Shown here: one piece after another, positions 1 through 9,662 of the stretch
Layout of the letters: the number at the start of each line of letters is the position of its first letter
Numbering within the stretch: the stretch's first letter is position 1
From: Acidobacteriota bacterium
GTDB taxonomy: Bacteria; Acidobacteriota; Blastocatellia; RBC074
Direction of reading: 5' to 3'
Length of the DNA: 64,000 bases
Assembly (NCBI GenBank): GCA_016196035.1
Contig: JACPYM010000125.1
Location: 62,001-126,000 of the forward strand
The notes under the pieces: generated by a model
What the model saw: the letters and a program-made list of their open reading frames with translations, nothing else
Told to the model about the DNA's origin: nothing
Database searches by the model: none
Made by a program: the position numbers and the translations under genes

Positions 1-87
1 AAGGAATTGCGCGTCTTGCAGGCGGCCAATCCGGACGCGGCCAGCGTGCGGCGGTTGCTGGCGAATGTGCAGGCCTTGCGGCGCTGA
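1..87 (+). CDS. C-terminal end of an unidentified protein (partial)
   Basis: The first 28 codons of the window read openly in frame 1 and end at TGA (85-87). The peptide is rich in Leu, Ala and Arg and looks like a terminal helix, possibly from a tetratricopeptide-type protein, but too little is present to identify a family. The gene starts upstream of the window. It converges with the minus-strand rpoZ operon that ends at 132. Confidence 0.5.
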   Translation, partial: KELRVLQAANPDAASVRRLLANVQALRR

Positions 88-131
88 AGCTGTCTTGATT
101 GAGCGCCACGCCGTGCGTTTTCTGTGCGGAT

Positions 132-365
132 TTACTGGCGAGTTGCGTCGCTGAGCGCGATGACGCGTTTGAGTTCTTTGCCCGCCAAGCCAAAAAAGAC
201 GGCCATCTGCTTGAGTTGTTCCGGGCCTTTGTAATCGGCGGGTGAGGCGCAAAAACGCTCGATGCCAGGTGTGAACCCAGGGCATTTCATTTTCTTGGGG
301 ATGGTGTGTCCGGCGGAACACTTGTCTACCTCTTGTTGTAAGAGGCAAAAGTCGCACAGTTTCAT
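132..365 (-). CDS. small cysteine-rich protein, unrecognised
   Basis: A 77-residue protein with an N-terminal CDFC pair, further cysteines near residues 16, 28 and 39, and a GHTIPKKMKCPGF stretch. The spacing suggests a small metal-binding (probably zinc) knuckle followed by a helical C-terminus, but I do not recognise the family. Its start codon overlaps the stop of the upstream 66-residue gene (ATGA overlap at 362-365), and a GGAGGG sequence precedes it. This indicates translational coupling, as the last gene of the rpoZ operon. Function unknown; coding status is supported by the overlap, ribosome site and cysteine pattern. Confidence 0.6.
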   Translation of the reverse strand: MKLCDFCLLQQEVDKCSAGHTIPKKMKCPGFTPGIERFCASPADYKGPEQLKQMAVFFGLAGKELKRVIALSDATRQ

Positions 366-562
366 CGGCCCTCCGCTGCGTGGTCCGTTTCCGCCTGCGC
401 CTCGGTCTGCGCCTGGGCCGCTGGCGCTGGCAGTCCCGCCACTTCATCGCGTTCAGACTGGGTGACCAGCCGTTTCAGGGCGCGCAGCACGGGTTTTTGG
501 TCGGGCGGATAACTGACGGTTGGTTTGGGGGATTCAGCCTTGGCGGGCGGTGGTTTCTCCAT
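362..562 (-). CDS. small proline/alanine-rich protein, unrecognised
   Basis: A 66-residue, low-complexity protein: a Pro/Lys-rich N-terminus, a short helix containing VLRALKRLVTQSERDEVAGL, and an Ala/Gln/Glu-rich tail. There are no known domains or membrane segments. An AAAGGAAG ribosome site lies 8-10 bases before the ATG. It sits 20 bases after the 83-residue gene and overlaps the cysteine-rich gene by 4 bases, so it is an internal cistron of the rpoZ operon. Function unknown. Confidence 0.5.
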   Translation of the reverse strand: MEKPPPAKAESPKPTVSYPPDQKPVLRALKRLVTQSERDEVAGLPAPAAQAQTEAQAETDHAAEGR

Positions 563-582
563 GTGCTTTACTTCCTTTCCGC

Positions 583-834
583 TTAATTCTGCTCGCGCTT
601 GACGAACCAGATGCCTGTGACGATGGCATTTTTGGCACGGGCCATCTCACTGGCTTCCTCAATGCTCTCGGCGTACAAGCCCTCTTTGCGATAGCTTTGC
701 AGCAGCGAAGCGCCGAATTTGCAGGCTGGCCCCAGCAGCCGCAGTTGCGGGTCATCGGTCATGAATTCATAGGGCAATTCACCGGCGGCCAGCCGCGCTA
801 GCGCATCATTGAGATCAATGAGAGTGACGATCAT
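583..834 (-). CDS. small conserved-looking protein downstream of rpoZ
   Basis: An 83-residue soluble protein with no cysteines apart from one near residue 38, a mixed alpha/beta pattern and a C-terminus reading IVTGIWFVKREQN. I do not recognise it. It begins 34 bases after the rpoZ stop and precedes two further small cistrons, so it is co-transcribed with the omega subunit. Genes beside rpoZ are often coaBC or gmk in other bacteria, but this is neither. Confidence 0.55.
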   Translation of the reverse strand: MIVTLIDLNDALARLAAGELPYEFMTDDPQLRLLGPACKFGASLLQSYRKEGLYAESIEEASEMARAKNAIVTGIWFVKREQN

Positions 835-868
835 GATTTTGCCAACCTTCTGCTTCCGCTGCGTGCGG

Positions 869-1072
869 TTAGGCGCGGCCTGCCGCTACTTCTTCCGTGC
901 TCGGCAAGAGTTCATATCCGATCAACCCGGCTTCGACTTCTTGAACGGCGATGAGCGTGACTTTGTTATTCCCGACTTGCACGAGTGGGCGCGCGCCTTT
1001 TTCCAATTGTCTGGCGCGTTGCGAAGCCACCAGCACTTTGCGGTACTTGTTTTCAATAATGTGTGGTTGCAT
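869..1072 (-). CDS. rpoZ: DNA-directed RNA polymerase omega subunit
   Basis: A 67-residue protein matching the omega family. Residues 8-25 (NKYRKVLVASQRARQLEK) contain the conserved arginine/lysine helix that clamps the C-terminal tail of beta-prime. The following segment, NNKVTLIAVQEVEAG, is the usual second element. Omega aids assembly of beta-prime into core RNA polymerase. The ATG at 1072 is preceded by GGAG at suitable spacing. It is the first of four closely spaced minus-strand cistrons. The 156-base gap to the radical SAM gene upstream probably holds its promoter. Confidence 0.85.
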   Translation of the reverse strand: MQPHIIENKYRKVLVASQRARQLEKGARPLVQVGNNKVTLIAVQEVEAGLIGYELLPSTEEVAAGRA

Positions 1073-1228
1073 TGATCTTTTACTCCTTGGCGGGCCACAT
1101 AGCCAGCCTGGAACGGATTTTGAAATGCCACTTTGTGTCCAAACTATGGACTCGGCAAAGTGGCGCGAACCGCCTGTGGCGGTCAGGGAGAGAACTGTTT
1201 TCGCACGACTCGATTGCGGCGCTGCGCC

Positions 1229-2716
1229 TCAGGTTTTGGAACAGCCTTCGGTGAGTTTGCGAAAGTGATAACCCAGCGCGGCCAGCCTGACCGCTTCGGC
1301 GAATTTGGCGCGGTGGGCGATAAACGCCTGGCGCAGGTACCGCCAAAACGCACCGCGCGCCGGGTCGCGCACACCCAGCGCCAGTACCACGCGCGCGAGG
1401 GTCACGACATCGCTGAGGAAGCCGGTGCGGCGTGGCTCCTTTGATCCCACGGTGACGCGCGCCAGGCTATCGAGCGCGCGTTGATAGTATTCGCCTGGGC
1501 TGTAGATGGTGCGCAGAATGGTCTGGTAGCCAGCGAGCAACCGCGTCGCCTCCATCTTGGGGATGAAGTTCAATGTGCCGTCGGTGTTGTTGCCCGTGCT
1601 TTCCATCAGCAAGCGCCCTTCGCGTTCGAGCCGCCGCCAGAGTTGCGTCTGCGGCAACGCTGTGAGCAAGCCAACCATGGCCAGCGGGATGGCGCTGGCG
1701 CGAATGAATTCGATCTGCCGCGCGAAAATGTCGGGCGGATCGTTGTCGAAACCGACGATGAACCCCGCCATCACTTCCATGCCGTAACGCTGAATCTTTT
1801 GCACCGAAGCCAGCAAGTCACCGCGCGTGTTCTGTCCCTTTTGCGCTTCGATCAAACTGGCTTCCACCGGCGTCTCGATGCCGAGGAAGACGCGCCGGAA
1901 CCCCGCGCGCTGCATCCCCGCCAGCAATTCGTCATCATCCGCCAAATTCACGCTGGCTTCGGTGATGAAGGAAAACGGCTGGCCGTGCTGCGTTGACCAC
2001 TCCGCCAATTCAGGCAAGAACTTTTTGACGTTGCGCTTGTTGCCGATGAAGTTGTCATCCACGATGAAGACCATGCCGCGCCAGCCCAAATCGAAAAGCA
2101 CATCCAGTTCGGCCAGCATCTGCGCATTGCTTTTGGTGCGCGGCGCGCGGCCATAAATTTCGATAATGTCGCAGAACTCGCATTGAAACGGACAGCCGCG
2201 CGAAAACTGCACCGACAGCGCGCTGTATTTGCTCAGCTCGGCGAGTTTGAAATCCGGCAGCGGGGTCAGCGCCAGCGCGGGCCGCTCAGCCGCCTCATAG
2301 ATACGCTTGGCCGCGCCGCGTTCGAGATCGCGCACAAACTCCGGCAACGTGGTTTCGGCTTCGCCCAGAAAAAGATGATCGGCTTCGGGCAGTTCGGCGG
2401 CACTGGTCGTCGCATACGGCCCGCCCACGACGACGCGCTTGCCCAGCGCTTTGCAACGGGCGATCACGCGCGCCAGCGCCTCTTTCTGCGTGAGCATCGC
2501 GCTGACAAAAACCAACTCGGCCCAGGCGATGTCCGCCGTCTTGAGCGCTTGCACGTTCATGTCCACCAGCCGCCGCTCCCACGCCTGCGGCAAGAGCGCC
2601 GCCACCGTCAGCAAGCCGAGCGGCGGGAAGGCGGAACGCTTGCCTTCAAAAGAAAGCGCGTGCCGGAAGCTCCAGTACGTGTCGGGAAATTCAGGATAAA
2701 CGAGCAGCACTCGCAT
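1229..2716 (-). CDS. B12-binding-domain radical SAM protein
   Basis: A 495-residue enzyme. Residues 1-130 form a Rossmann-like cobalamin-binding domain ([11 protein letters not shown] start, VVVGGPYAT). The radical SAM core follows, with the cluster motif CPFQCEFC (C-x3-C-x2-C) and a GIETP strand. The C-terminal third resembles the DUF4070 region of this superfamily. Related enzymes perform radical methylations or ring rearrangements on lipids, hopanoids or natural products; the substrate here is not predictable. The usual DxHxxG cobalt-ligand motif is not evident (the corresponding stretch reads LVDMNVQAL), as in several non-methylase members. I chose the ATG at 2716 because the family begins with this beta strand. 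It overlaps the STAS gene by 26 bases, so the two are probably translationally coupled. Confidence 0.85.
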   Translation of the reverse strand: MRVLLVYPEFPDTYWSFRHALSFEGKRSAFPPLGLLTVAALLPQAWERRLVDMNVQALKTADIAWAELVFVSAMLTQKEALARVIARCKALGKRVVVGGPYATTSAAELPEADHLFLGEAETTLPEFVRDLERGAAKRIYEAAERPALALTPLPDFKLAELSKYSALSVQFSRGCPFQCEFCDIIEIYGRAPRTKSNAQMLAELDVLFDLGWRGMVFIVDDNFIGNKRNVKKFLPELAEWSTQHGQPFSFITEASVNLADDDELLAGMQRAGFRRVFLGIETPVEASLIEAQKGQNTRGDLLASVQKIQRYGMEVMAGFIVGFDNDPPDIFARQIEFIRASAIPLAMVGLLTALPQTQLWRRLEREGRLLMESTGNNTDGTLNFIPKMEATRLLAGYQTILRTIYSPGEYYQRALDSLARVTVGSKEPRRTGFLSDVVTLARVVLALGVRDPARGAFWRYLRQAFIAHRAKFAEAVRLAALGYHFRKLTEGCSKT

Positions 2717-3077
2717 TGCCGGACGTCTCACTTTCTGCCAGCGTGGTAAAGCTGGCCACAGCCGCCGCTTCGGTGTCGAACATTTCAAACACAGTATGGA
2801 GTTTCGTGATCGTTAGCAAATGTTGCAACCGCTGGTTGAGTTGAAGCAGCGTCAGGCGTCCCCCCAATTTTTTCAGCGTGGTATAGCAAGAGATCAATTC
2901 GCCCAACCCGCTGCTGTCCATGTATTGGACTTTTGCGAGGTTGACGATCAGCTTGCGCGCGCCTGCGTCAAAGGCGGCGTTGGCCTTTTTGCGGAATTGG
3001 GCGTTGTGATCCAGCGCCAGTTCGCCTTCGAGTTCCAGCACGGTGATGTCGTTCACTGTGCGTTCGGTAATTGTCAT
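2691..3077 (-). CDS. STAS-domain protein (anti-anti-sigma factor-like)
   Basis: A 128-residue protein of the SpoIIAA/STAS family. The core runs from the first strand [10 protein letters not shown] to the phospho-acceptor loop [11 protein letters not shown] near residues 53-62, whose serine is normally phosphorylated by an anti-sigma kinase. The C-terminal extension of about 25 residues overlaps the start of the radical SAM gene. I chose the ATG at 3077 over the longer upstream frame because it begins the first STAS strand and an AGGTAGAGG stretch precedes it. Such proteins act in partner-switching control of sigma factors or of membrane enzymes. No kinase or sigma partner is adjacent, which leaves its role open. 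Confidence 0.8.
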   Translation of the reverse strand: MTITERTVNDITVLELEGELALDHNAQFRKKANAAFDAGARKLIVNLAKVQYMDSSGLGELISCYTTLKKLGGRLTLLQLNQRLQHLLTITKLHTVFEMFDTEAAAVASFTTLAESETSGNASAARLS

Positions 3078-3102
3078 TAGTTTGCCTCTACCTAGTATGG
3101 AG

Positions 3103-3215
3103 GCGACCCTGGGTACGCACCGCTTCCAGCGTGCAGGACTGATTGACAGACACAGTGGCTTTGACCGGATCAATCGCCAAGCCTGCACGCTGGAAGCGGT
3201 GCGTACCCAGGTCGC
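3103..3215. repeat. inverted-repeat element, GCACGCTGGAAGCGGTGCG family
   Basis: Two arms of about 34 bases, 3103-3137 and 3182-3215, are reverse complements with a single-base difference, separated by 44 bases. The core of each arm is CGCACCGCTTCCAGCGTGC. A lone, diverged arm of the same family lies at 9631-9660. It sits between groEL and the STAS gene and could act as a hairpin in the transcript. Confidence 0.9.
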
Positions 3216-3241
3216 GCTACCCCTCCCGAAACCTACTCGCG

Positions 3242-5058
<1,817 letters not shown>

Positions 5059-5280
5059 GGTTCTCCTTGGTGTACCAATGCAGGCCTGCGACAGACTAAA
5101 GTCCGTCCTGCGCTTGGTTGCGGTTGTTTTACTCGGAAATCTTGCAGGCGTTGAAGGGAACTCTCTTGGGTGCTGAGCCTACAGAATTGAAGGGGTAACA
5201 GATCACCGGCGTGAGACTAACACATTTGAGGGCAACAAGCACTGCGGTGCGCTGGGGCCGCAAGCGTTTGCGAAAAAGAG

Positions 5281-5436
5281 TCAGTCAAACCATGCGCTGC
5301 GATAAGCCAGCCACCAGCAGCCAATCAGCAGCGGCAGCGTCAGGACAACACCCCACACCAAAGGTAAGGCCACGTCCGCGCAAAGCCCCAGAACCGTGAA
5401 GCTGATCCAGAAGACTTTCTTTTGCATGCCGGTCAT
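5281..5436 (-). CDS. small membrane protein (51 residues)
   Basis: A short frame encodes a peptide with two hydrophobic stretches, VFWISFTVLGLCADVALPLV and a following LTLPLLIGCWWLAY, flanked by QKK at the start and a Trp-rich end. This is typical of a small integral membrane protein. AGAGGA precedes the first ATG (5436) directly; the ATG three codons later (5427) has better spacing and may be the true start. It lies on the same strand as groEL but is separated from it by more than 200 bases. Family unknown. Confidence 0.5.
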   Translation of the reverse strand: MTGMQKKVFWISFTVLGLCADVALPLVWGVVLTLPLLIGCWWLAYRSAWFD

Positions 5437-5515
5437 TCCTCTGCTTGGTATAAGCGTGAATTAGCCTTGGTTGGGCGGAGGGCGGGCGATTTTCAAACAT
5501 GCCGCAGCGGGTTGC

Positions 5516-5824
5516 TCAAGAGCGCCGTCCGCGTTGTGGCCCCGTGCGCCGTTTCTGTGCCGGGCGGGCCTTGCGCGGTTGCACGGAATTGGAGCGGGGC
5601 TGCGTGGCATTGGAATGCGTGGCATTGGAATGCGTGTTGGTCCGCAGGCGGGGAATTAGTTTTTCGGCCTCCGGGATGACCTCTTCGGTTTGCAAGAGGG
5701 AATATTCTTTGGGCCATTGGCGCCAGCAAGTGCGGGCAAACGCGTTTTCGTCTTCATTGACGAACTGCCCCAGCTTGCCGCGCAGTAAAATCGCCTTTAG
5801 TTTTGCTCTCGTTTCTGTATCCAT
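5516..5824 (-). CDS. small hydrophilic protein with repeated NATHS motif
   Basis: A 102-residue frame from the ATG at 5824 (MDTETRAKLKAIL). The N-terminal 60 residues look like a compact helical domain. The C-terminus is low complexity, with two tandem NATHS units encoded by 15-base repeats near 5600-5635, then an Arg/Lys/Pro-rich tail. An AGAGG sequence about 12 bases upstream may serve as ribosome site. It lies in the TTTGACCTCTAGG direct repeat pair at 5829-5865. The function is not recognised. A longer start at 5884 is open but less likely. Confidence 0.45.
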   Translation of the reverse strand: MDTETRAKLKAILLRGKLGQFVNEDENAFARTCWRQWPKEYSLLQTEEVIPEAEKLIPRLRTNTHSNATHSNATQPRSNSVQPRKARPAQKRRTGPQRGRRS

Positions 5825-6185
5825 ATTTTCTTTGACCTCTAGGGGTTCTCTTTGACCTCTAGGCTGTTGCGGTTTTGTGTTCAACTATGAGTCGTGTCGC
5901 GGTTGATTCGTAAGGCTGCTAGACGGATTCAGCGCTGTCAGGCACATTGGTTCAGCAAGCGGGTAGGGAAAGTGGCTCATCAATTTGGGCTATTTAGTGG
6001 CCAGACCCATTGGCAGATTGCTTACCTGCTCAGTTTTTCAGCACGAACGAAACCTTCAGGATTACACGATACTCGGTAAGTTTGCCTTTCACAACCGCAT
6101 CCTCTGTTCTTCGCCCCAGATGCCGCACACATTTTCAAGGTCTTAGATCAGTTTGTAATTGAATGTACGGGCGGCGCGGTGGGGT

Positions 6186-6273
6186 CAGTACCGCGCGCGT
6201 GAGCAAGCGCTGCGTCAACGCTGGCGGCTTATGGCATACCCGGAGTCTCTGCTTGCTGACGCGCGCGGTACTG
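6186..6273. repeat. inverted-repeat element, GTACCGCGCGCGTGAGCAAGC family (copy 1 of 3)
   Basis: Arms at 6186-6209 and 6251-6273 are reverse complements with one mismatch around a 41-base core. The same arm sequence recurs at 36601-36710 and 60130-60220 with unrelated cores. It is intergenic in every case. Confidence 0.9.
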
Positions 6274-6402
6274 CCCGGGAGCGCGCCTTTTCCCGTACAC
6301 CGCTCTGCCATCCGATCTAAAGGTGACTGATGAGCCGATTGGTGAGGGGGGGCCGCCCAGTCTGGAACAAGGTCGAAAAGCATTTGCGCGTTTGCACGAG
6401 AC

Positions 6403-6459
6403 AAGGCGATCTGCGCGAGACAGGCCGTGAGTTCCGTTTATGGTGTTTTTTGAATCATG
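6403..6459 (-). pseudogene. collapsed remnant of a Crp/Fnr-type regulator gene
   Basis: Read on the minus strand, 6459-6443 begins ATG ATT CAA AAA ACA CC, matching the first codons of the intact regulator at 13404 (MIQETP). After a stop codon it runs directly into bases matching the last codons of that gene (TELTACLAQIA against NKLAAYLTQIA). The roughly 620 internal bases are missing. The upstream flank (6460-6560) also matches the intact gene's leader. This is best explained as a duplicated regulator gene with a large internal deletion. Nucleotide similarity is high at both ends. Confidence 0.7.
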
Positions 6460-6909
6460 GTCGCCCCCTCGCGTGATTGCTGCTTACCGTGCTTTCCTTG
6501 CCGCGCCGCGCCATCATCCCACCCCCCTTTCCTGTCACGCCAGCCACGCGCAGGTTTCATCACACCATGCATTAGCCCGCCCCTCTCTATGGCTGCTTCC
6601 GCTGGGGCCAGGCGCAGAGAGTTTGCGTTGCACAGCTTGCGAAAAAGCGCGCGGGCACCAAATTGTTGGTTTGGCGCCCGCGTAATCGTGACTTCTGTTC
6701 GCTTCGTGGCCGCGGCGCTAAATCAGCGCACGCAACATTAGTACGGCGGGTTTAACCACGGGGGCACGAGGCACACAGGGAGGCTTTTGGCGCTTGGTTT
6801 TCCCCGTGTTCCCCGCAGTCTGTCAGTGTCAGTCTTTGTTGTTCAGATTTAGTGCAACGTCGGGCGGCTCCAGGCTGGTTATTGCTCGCCAATGGCGTGT
6901 CTATCCGGG

Positions 6910-9459
6910 CTATCTCAGGCGTGAGGGCCGCCGCTGGACACGCGCACGCCGCCCCATCAAGCGCCGCTTGACGAGTTCGACCAAGAGCAAATACGTTAGC
7001 ACCGCAGCGCCCAGAAAGAGGAAAAACGTAATCGGCAATGGGATGAATCCAAAAATTGCGGCCAGCGGAGACCACGGCAACAGGATGCCAATCACGACGA
7101 TTAGCACGGTCGTTATTGCTAACGGCAGACTGGGGCGGCTGCGAAACGGATTCCCAGCGGTGCGAATCACAAAGAGGACGAGCGTTTGTGTGGCGAGCGA
7201 TTCGACAAACCAGCCGGTGTGAAACAACGCTTCGGAAGCGTGAAAGATTTTTAGCAGTGCGTAGAAGGTCAGGAAATCGTAGATCGAACTGAGCGGGCCA
7301 ATGTAGATCATAAAATCACGGATCAGTTTGATGTCCCAGCGCCGTGGCTTGTCGCTGTAGGTTTGATCCACGTTGTCCGTGGGAATCGTGATCTGAGCCA
7401 GATCATAGAGAAAGTTGTTGAGCAGAATCTGCGTCGGCAGCATCGGCAAAAATGGCAGGAACACGGCGGCGGCGGCCATGCTGAACATGTTGCCGAAGTT
7501 GGAACTGGTACCCATAAGTAGATACTTCATGACATTGCCAAAGGCTCTGCGTCCTTCGAGGATGCCTTGATGCAGCACGCGCAGGCTGCGCTCCAGCAGA
7601 ATAATATCAGCAGCGTCTTTGGCGACATCCACCGCCGTGGCGACCGAGATCCCGACATCCGCCGCGTGCAGCGAAGGCGCGTCATTGATCCCGTCGCCGA
7701 GATAGCCGACGACGTGGCCGCGCCCCTTGAGCGCGAGGATGATGCGGTGTTTCTGCATCGGTGAGACGCGGGCAAACACAATCGTCTTCTCCGCCACGTG
7801 CGCGAGGGCTGCATCGCTCATGCGGTCGAGTTCATCGCCGAGGACGATGTGTTTGGCGTCCAACGCGACTTGCGAGCAGATATGCTGGGCGACCAATTCA
7901 CTGTCTCCGGTCAAGATTTTTACTCGCACGCCATCGCGGCGCAGCGCTTCAAGCGATTCAGCGGCATCCGCCAGCGGCGGATCGGAGAAGGCGAGAAAGC
8001 CAGCGAGCACCAAGTCCTTCTCATCAGCTAGGCGATAGACCTCTTGTTGTGGGACAGTCCGAGAAGCGACGGCTAACACGCGATACCCCGCCGCGCTCAA
8101 TCCATCATAGGTTGTCTGACACTTGGCGCGCGTCTCACTGTCCAATGGCTGCGCCTGTCCATTCACTTCATACTGGGAGCAGCAGGTCAGAACGCTTTCT
8201 GGCGCACCCTTGGTAATCAACAGAATCTCGCCCTTCGCCTCCGTAACGACGGAGAGCCGCCGCCGTTCGAAATCAAAGGGGATTTCATCTACCTTGCGAT
8301 AGGCACTGATGTCGAGCGGATCGTGCTTGAGAATCGCCACGTTGATCGGATTCTTCACGCCTGATTCATAAGTGCCGTTGAGATAGCCCAACAGCAAGGC
8401 ATGGTCTGACGGGTTGCCGAGCGCGTCCGAATGCTGGCTGAGCGTCATCTCGCCGCTGGTCAGCGTGCCGGTCTTATCGCTGCACAGCACGTCCATACTG
8501 CCGAAGTTTTGAATCGCCTCCAGGTGTTTGACGATGACCTTTTGCCGCGCCATGTGCAGCGCGCCGCGACCGAGCGTGACCGTCGTGATCATCGGTAAAA
8601 ACTCCGGCGTCAACCCCACCGCCAGCGCCAGCGCAAAGAGGACGGATTCCAGCGGATTGTGCCGCAGTACAATGCTGACCAGCAGCACGAAGAAGACCAG
8701 AAAGAAGATGGTCTTCATAATCAGGTAACCGAACTGTTTTGTGCCGCGTTCAAATTCGGTCTCTGGTGGCCGCGCCGCCAGACGTGCAGCAATGTCGCCA
8801 AACGCGGTCGCCGGGCCGGTGGCTGTGACGAATGCGGTCGCGGTTCCGCTCACTACCGAAGTGCCCAGAAAGACCGCGTGACGATCATGGGCGGAGTTTT
8901 CCGCCGCCGCCTCGCTCACTGCGCCTTTGGCGGCGGCTTCTTTTTCGACCGGCAGCGATTCGCCGGTGAGGGCGGCTTGATTGACGTGCAGGTCTTTCGC
9001 TTGCAGCAGGCGCGCATCGGCGGGCACCAGGTCTCCGGCAGAAAGCCTGAAGACATCGCCCGGCACTACTTCGCGCCAGGGCAACTCCGTCCATTTACCA
9101 TCGCGTAAAATTGTAGCGGTGGGTGCGACCTGCCCGCGCAAGCGTTCAGCCGCGCGTTGCGAATGCCAAGTCTGAAAGAAGTTGATGACAATGCTGACCA
9201 CAACCATCAACGCGATAATCATGGCGTTGACGAACTCGCCGACGAAGGCTGAGACAGCGCTGGCAATCAACAGAATGATGACTAAGGGATTGGCAAACAG
9301 CAGCAACACCTGGATCAAGCCGGCTGCCCGTCGCACTGGCGCCTGTTCATTCGGGCCGGCCTTGGCCAACCGCGCTTTGGCTGCTGGCGTGGTCAGGCCG
9401 TCTTCGTCCGGGATAGGTCTTTCGGTTGTGGCGACAGCGACAATTTCTGGCATACGCAT
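6910..9459 (-). CDS. mgtA: Magnesium-transporting P-type ATPase (MgtA/MgtB type)
   Basis: An 849-residue P3-type ATPase. It has an N-terminal cation-ATPase domain, membrane helices M1-M2 near 50-110, and the actuator-domain motif LTGES. The phosphorylated aspartate is D328 in DKTGTLT, followed by the hinge motif GDGINDAPSL and about six C-terminal membrane helices, including GTSSNFGNMFSMA in M5, typical of MgtA. It imports Mg2+ at the cost of ATP. Two in-frame ATGs lie two codons apart (9459 and 9453); the AGAGAAG site fits the second better. No M-box or leader peptide is evident upstream. It heads the stress block together with UPF0182 and a Crp/Fnr regulator. Confidence 0.92.
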   Translation of the reverse strand: MRMPEIVAVATTERPIPDEDGLTTPAAKARLAKAGPNEQAPVRRAAGLIQVLLLFANPLVIILLIASAVSAFVGEFVNAMIIALMVVVSIVINFFQTWHSQRAAERLRGQVAPTATILRDGKWTELPWREVVPGDVFRLSAGDLVPADARLLQAKDLHVNQAALTGESLPVEKEAAAKGAVSEAAAENSAHDRHAVFLGTSVVSGTATAFVTATGPATAFGDIAARLAARPPETEFERGTKQFGYLIMKTIFFLVFFVLLVSIVLRHNPLESVLFALALAVGLTPEFLPMITTVTLGRGALHMARQKVIVKHLEAIQNFGSMDVLCSDKTGTLTSGEMTLSQHSDALGNPSDHALLLGYLNGTYESGVKNPINVAILKHDPLDISAYRKVDEIPFDFERRRLSVVTEAKGEILLITKGAPESVLTCCSQYEVNGQAQPLDSETRAKCQTTYDGLSAAGYRVLAVASRTVPQQEVYRLADEKDLVLAGFLAFSDPPLADAAESLEALRRDGVRVKILTGDSELVAQHICSQVALDAKHIVLGDELDRMSDAALAHVAEKTIVFARVSPMQKHRIILALKGRGHVVGYLGDGINDAPSLHAADVGISVATAVDVAKDAADIILLERSLRVLHQGILEGRRAFGNVMKYLLMGTSSNFGNMFSMAAAAVFLPFLPMLPTQILLNNFLYDLAQITIPTDNVDQTYSDKPRRWDIKLIRDFMIYIGPLSSIYDFLTFYALLKIFHASEALFHTGWFVESLATQTLVLFVIRTAGNPFRSRPSLPLAITTVLIVVIGILLPWSPLAAIFGFIPLPITFFLFLGAAVLTYLLLVELVKRRLMGRRARVQRRPSRLR

Positions 9460-9522
9460 CTTCTCTGAAGTAGCACCTCACCTTTTCAATGCGGCGCATG
9501 AAAAAAAATCGGTGAGATAAAT

Positions 9523-9584
9523 TCAGCGTTCACGCTTCAGTGTGGCAGCTTCATACCCCTGACACGCTGAAGCGTGAACGCTGA
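9523..9584. repeat. inverted-repeat element CAGCGTTCACGCTTCAG
   Basis: Arms 9523-9543 and 9562-9584 are near-perfect reverse complements around an 18-base loop, giving a strong hairpin between the UPF0182 gene and mgtA. The diverged arm of the 3103-3215 family follows at 9631-9660, immediately beyond the UPF0182 stop codon. Confidence 0.85.
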
Positions 9585-9662
9585 GCTTGCGTTATGGACG
9601 CCGGTGATTTCATTGCGCCCCCTGCCAAAGCTGCACGCTGGAAGCAGTGCGCACCCAGGCGG

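Larger units (their letters stand above)
5885..6909. other. 1-kb non-coding spacer with decayed sequence
   Basis: No convincing gene is present. The spacer contains an inverted-repeat element at 6186-6273, the remnant of a Crp-type regulator gene at 6403-6459, and about 100 bases after it that match the upstream region of the intact regulator at 13404. A short segment near 6675-6700 also resembles 13850-13875. The rest shows no recognisable structure. The pattern suggests an old segmental copy of the 12.7-13.9 kb region that has decayed. Confidence 0.6.

Noticed and set aside
9460-9522. Mg2+ riboswitch (M-box) upstream of mgtA
   Set aside because: The short leader before mgtA shows only a hairpin element; it is too short and lacks the conserved M-box sequences.
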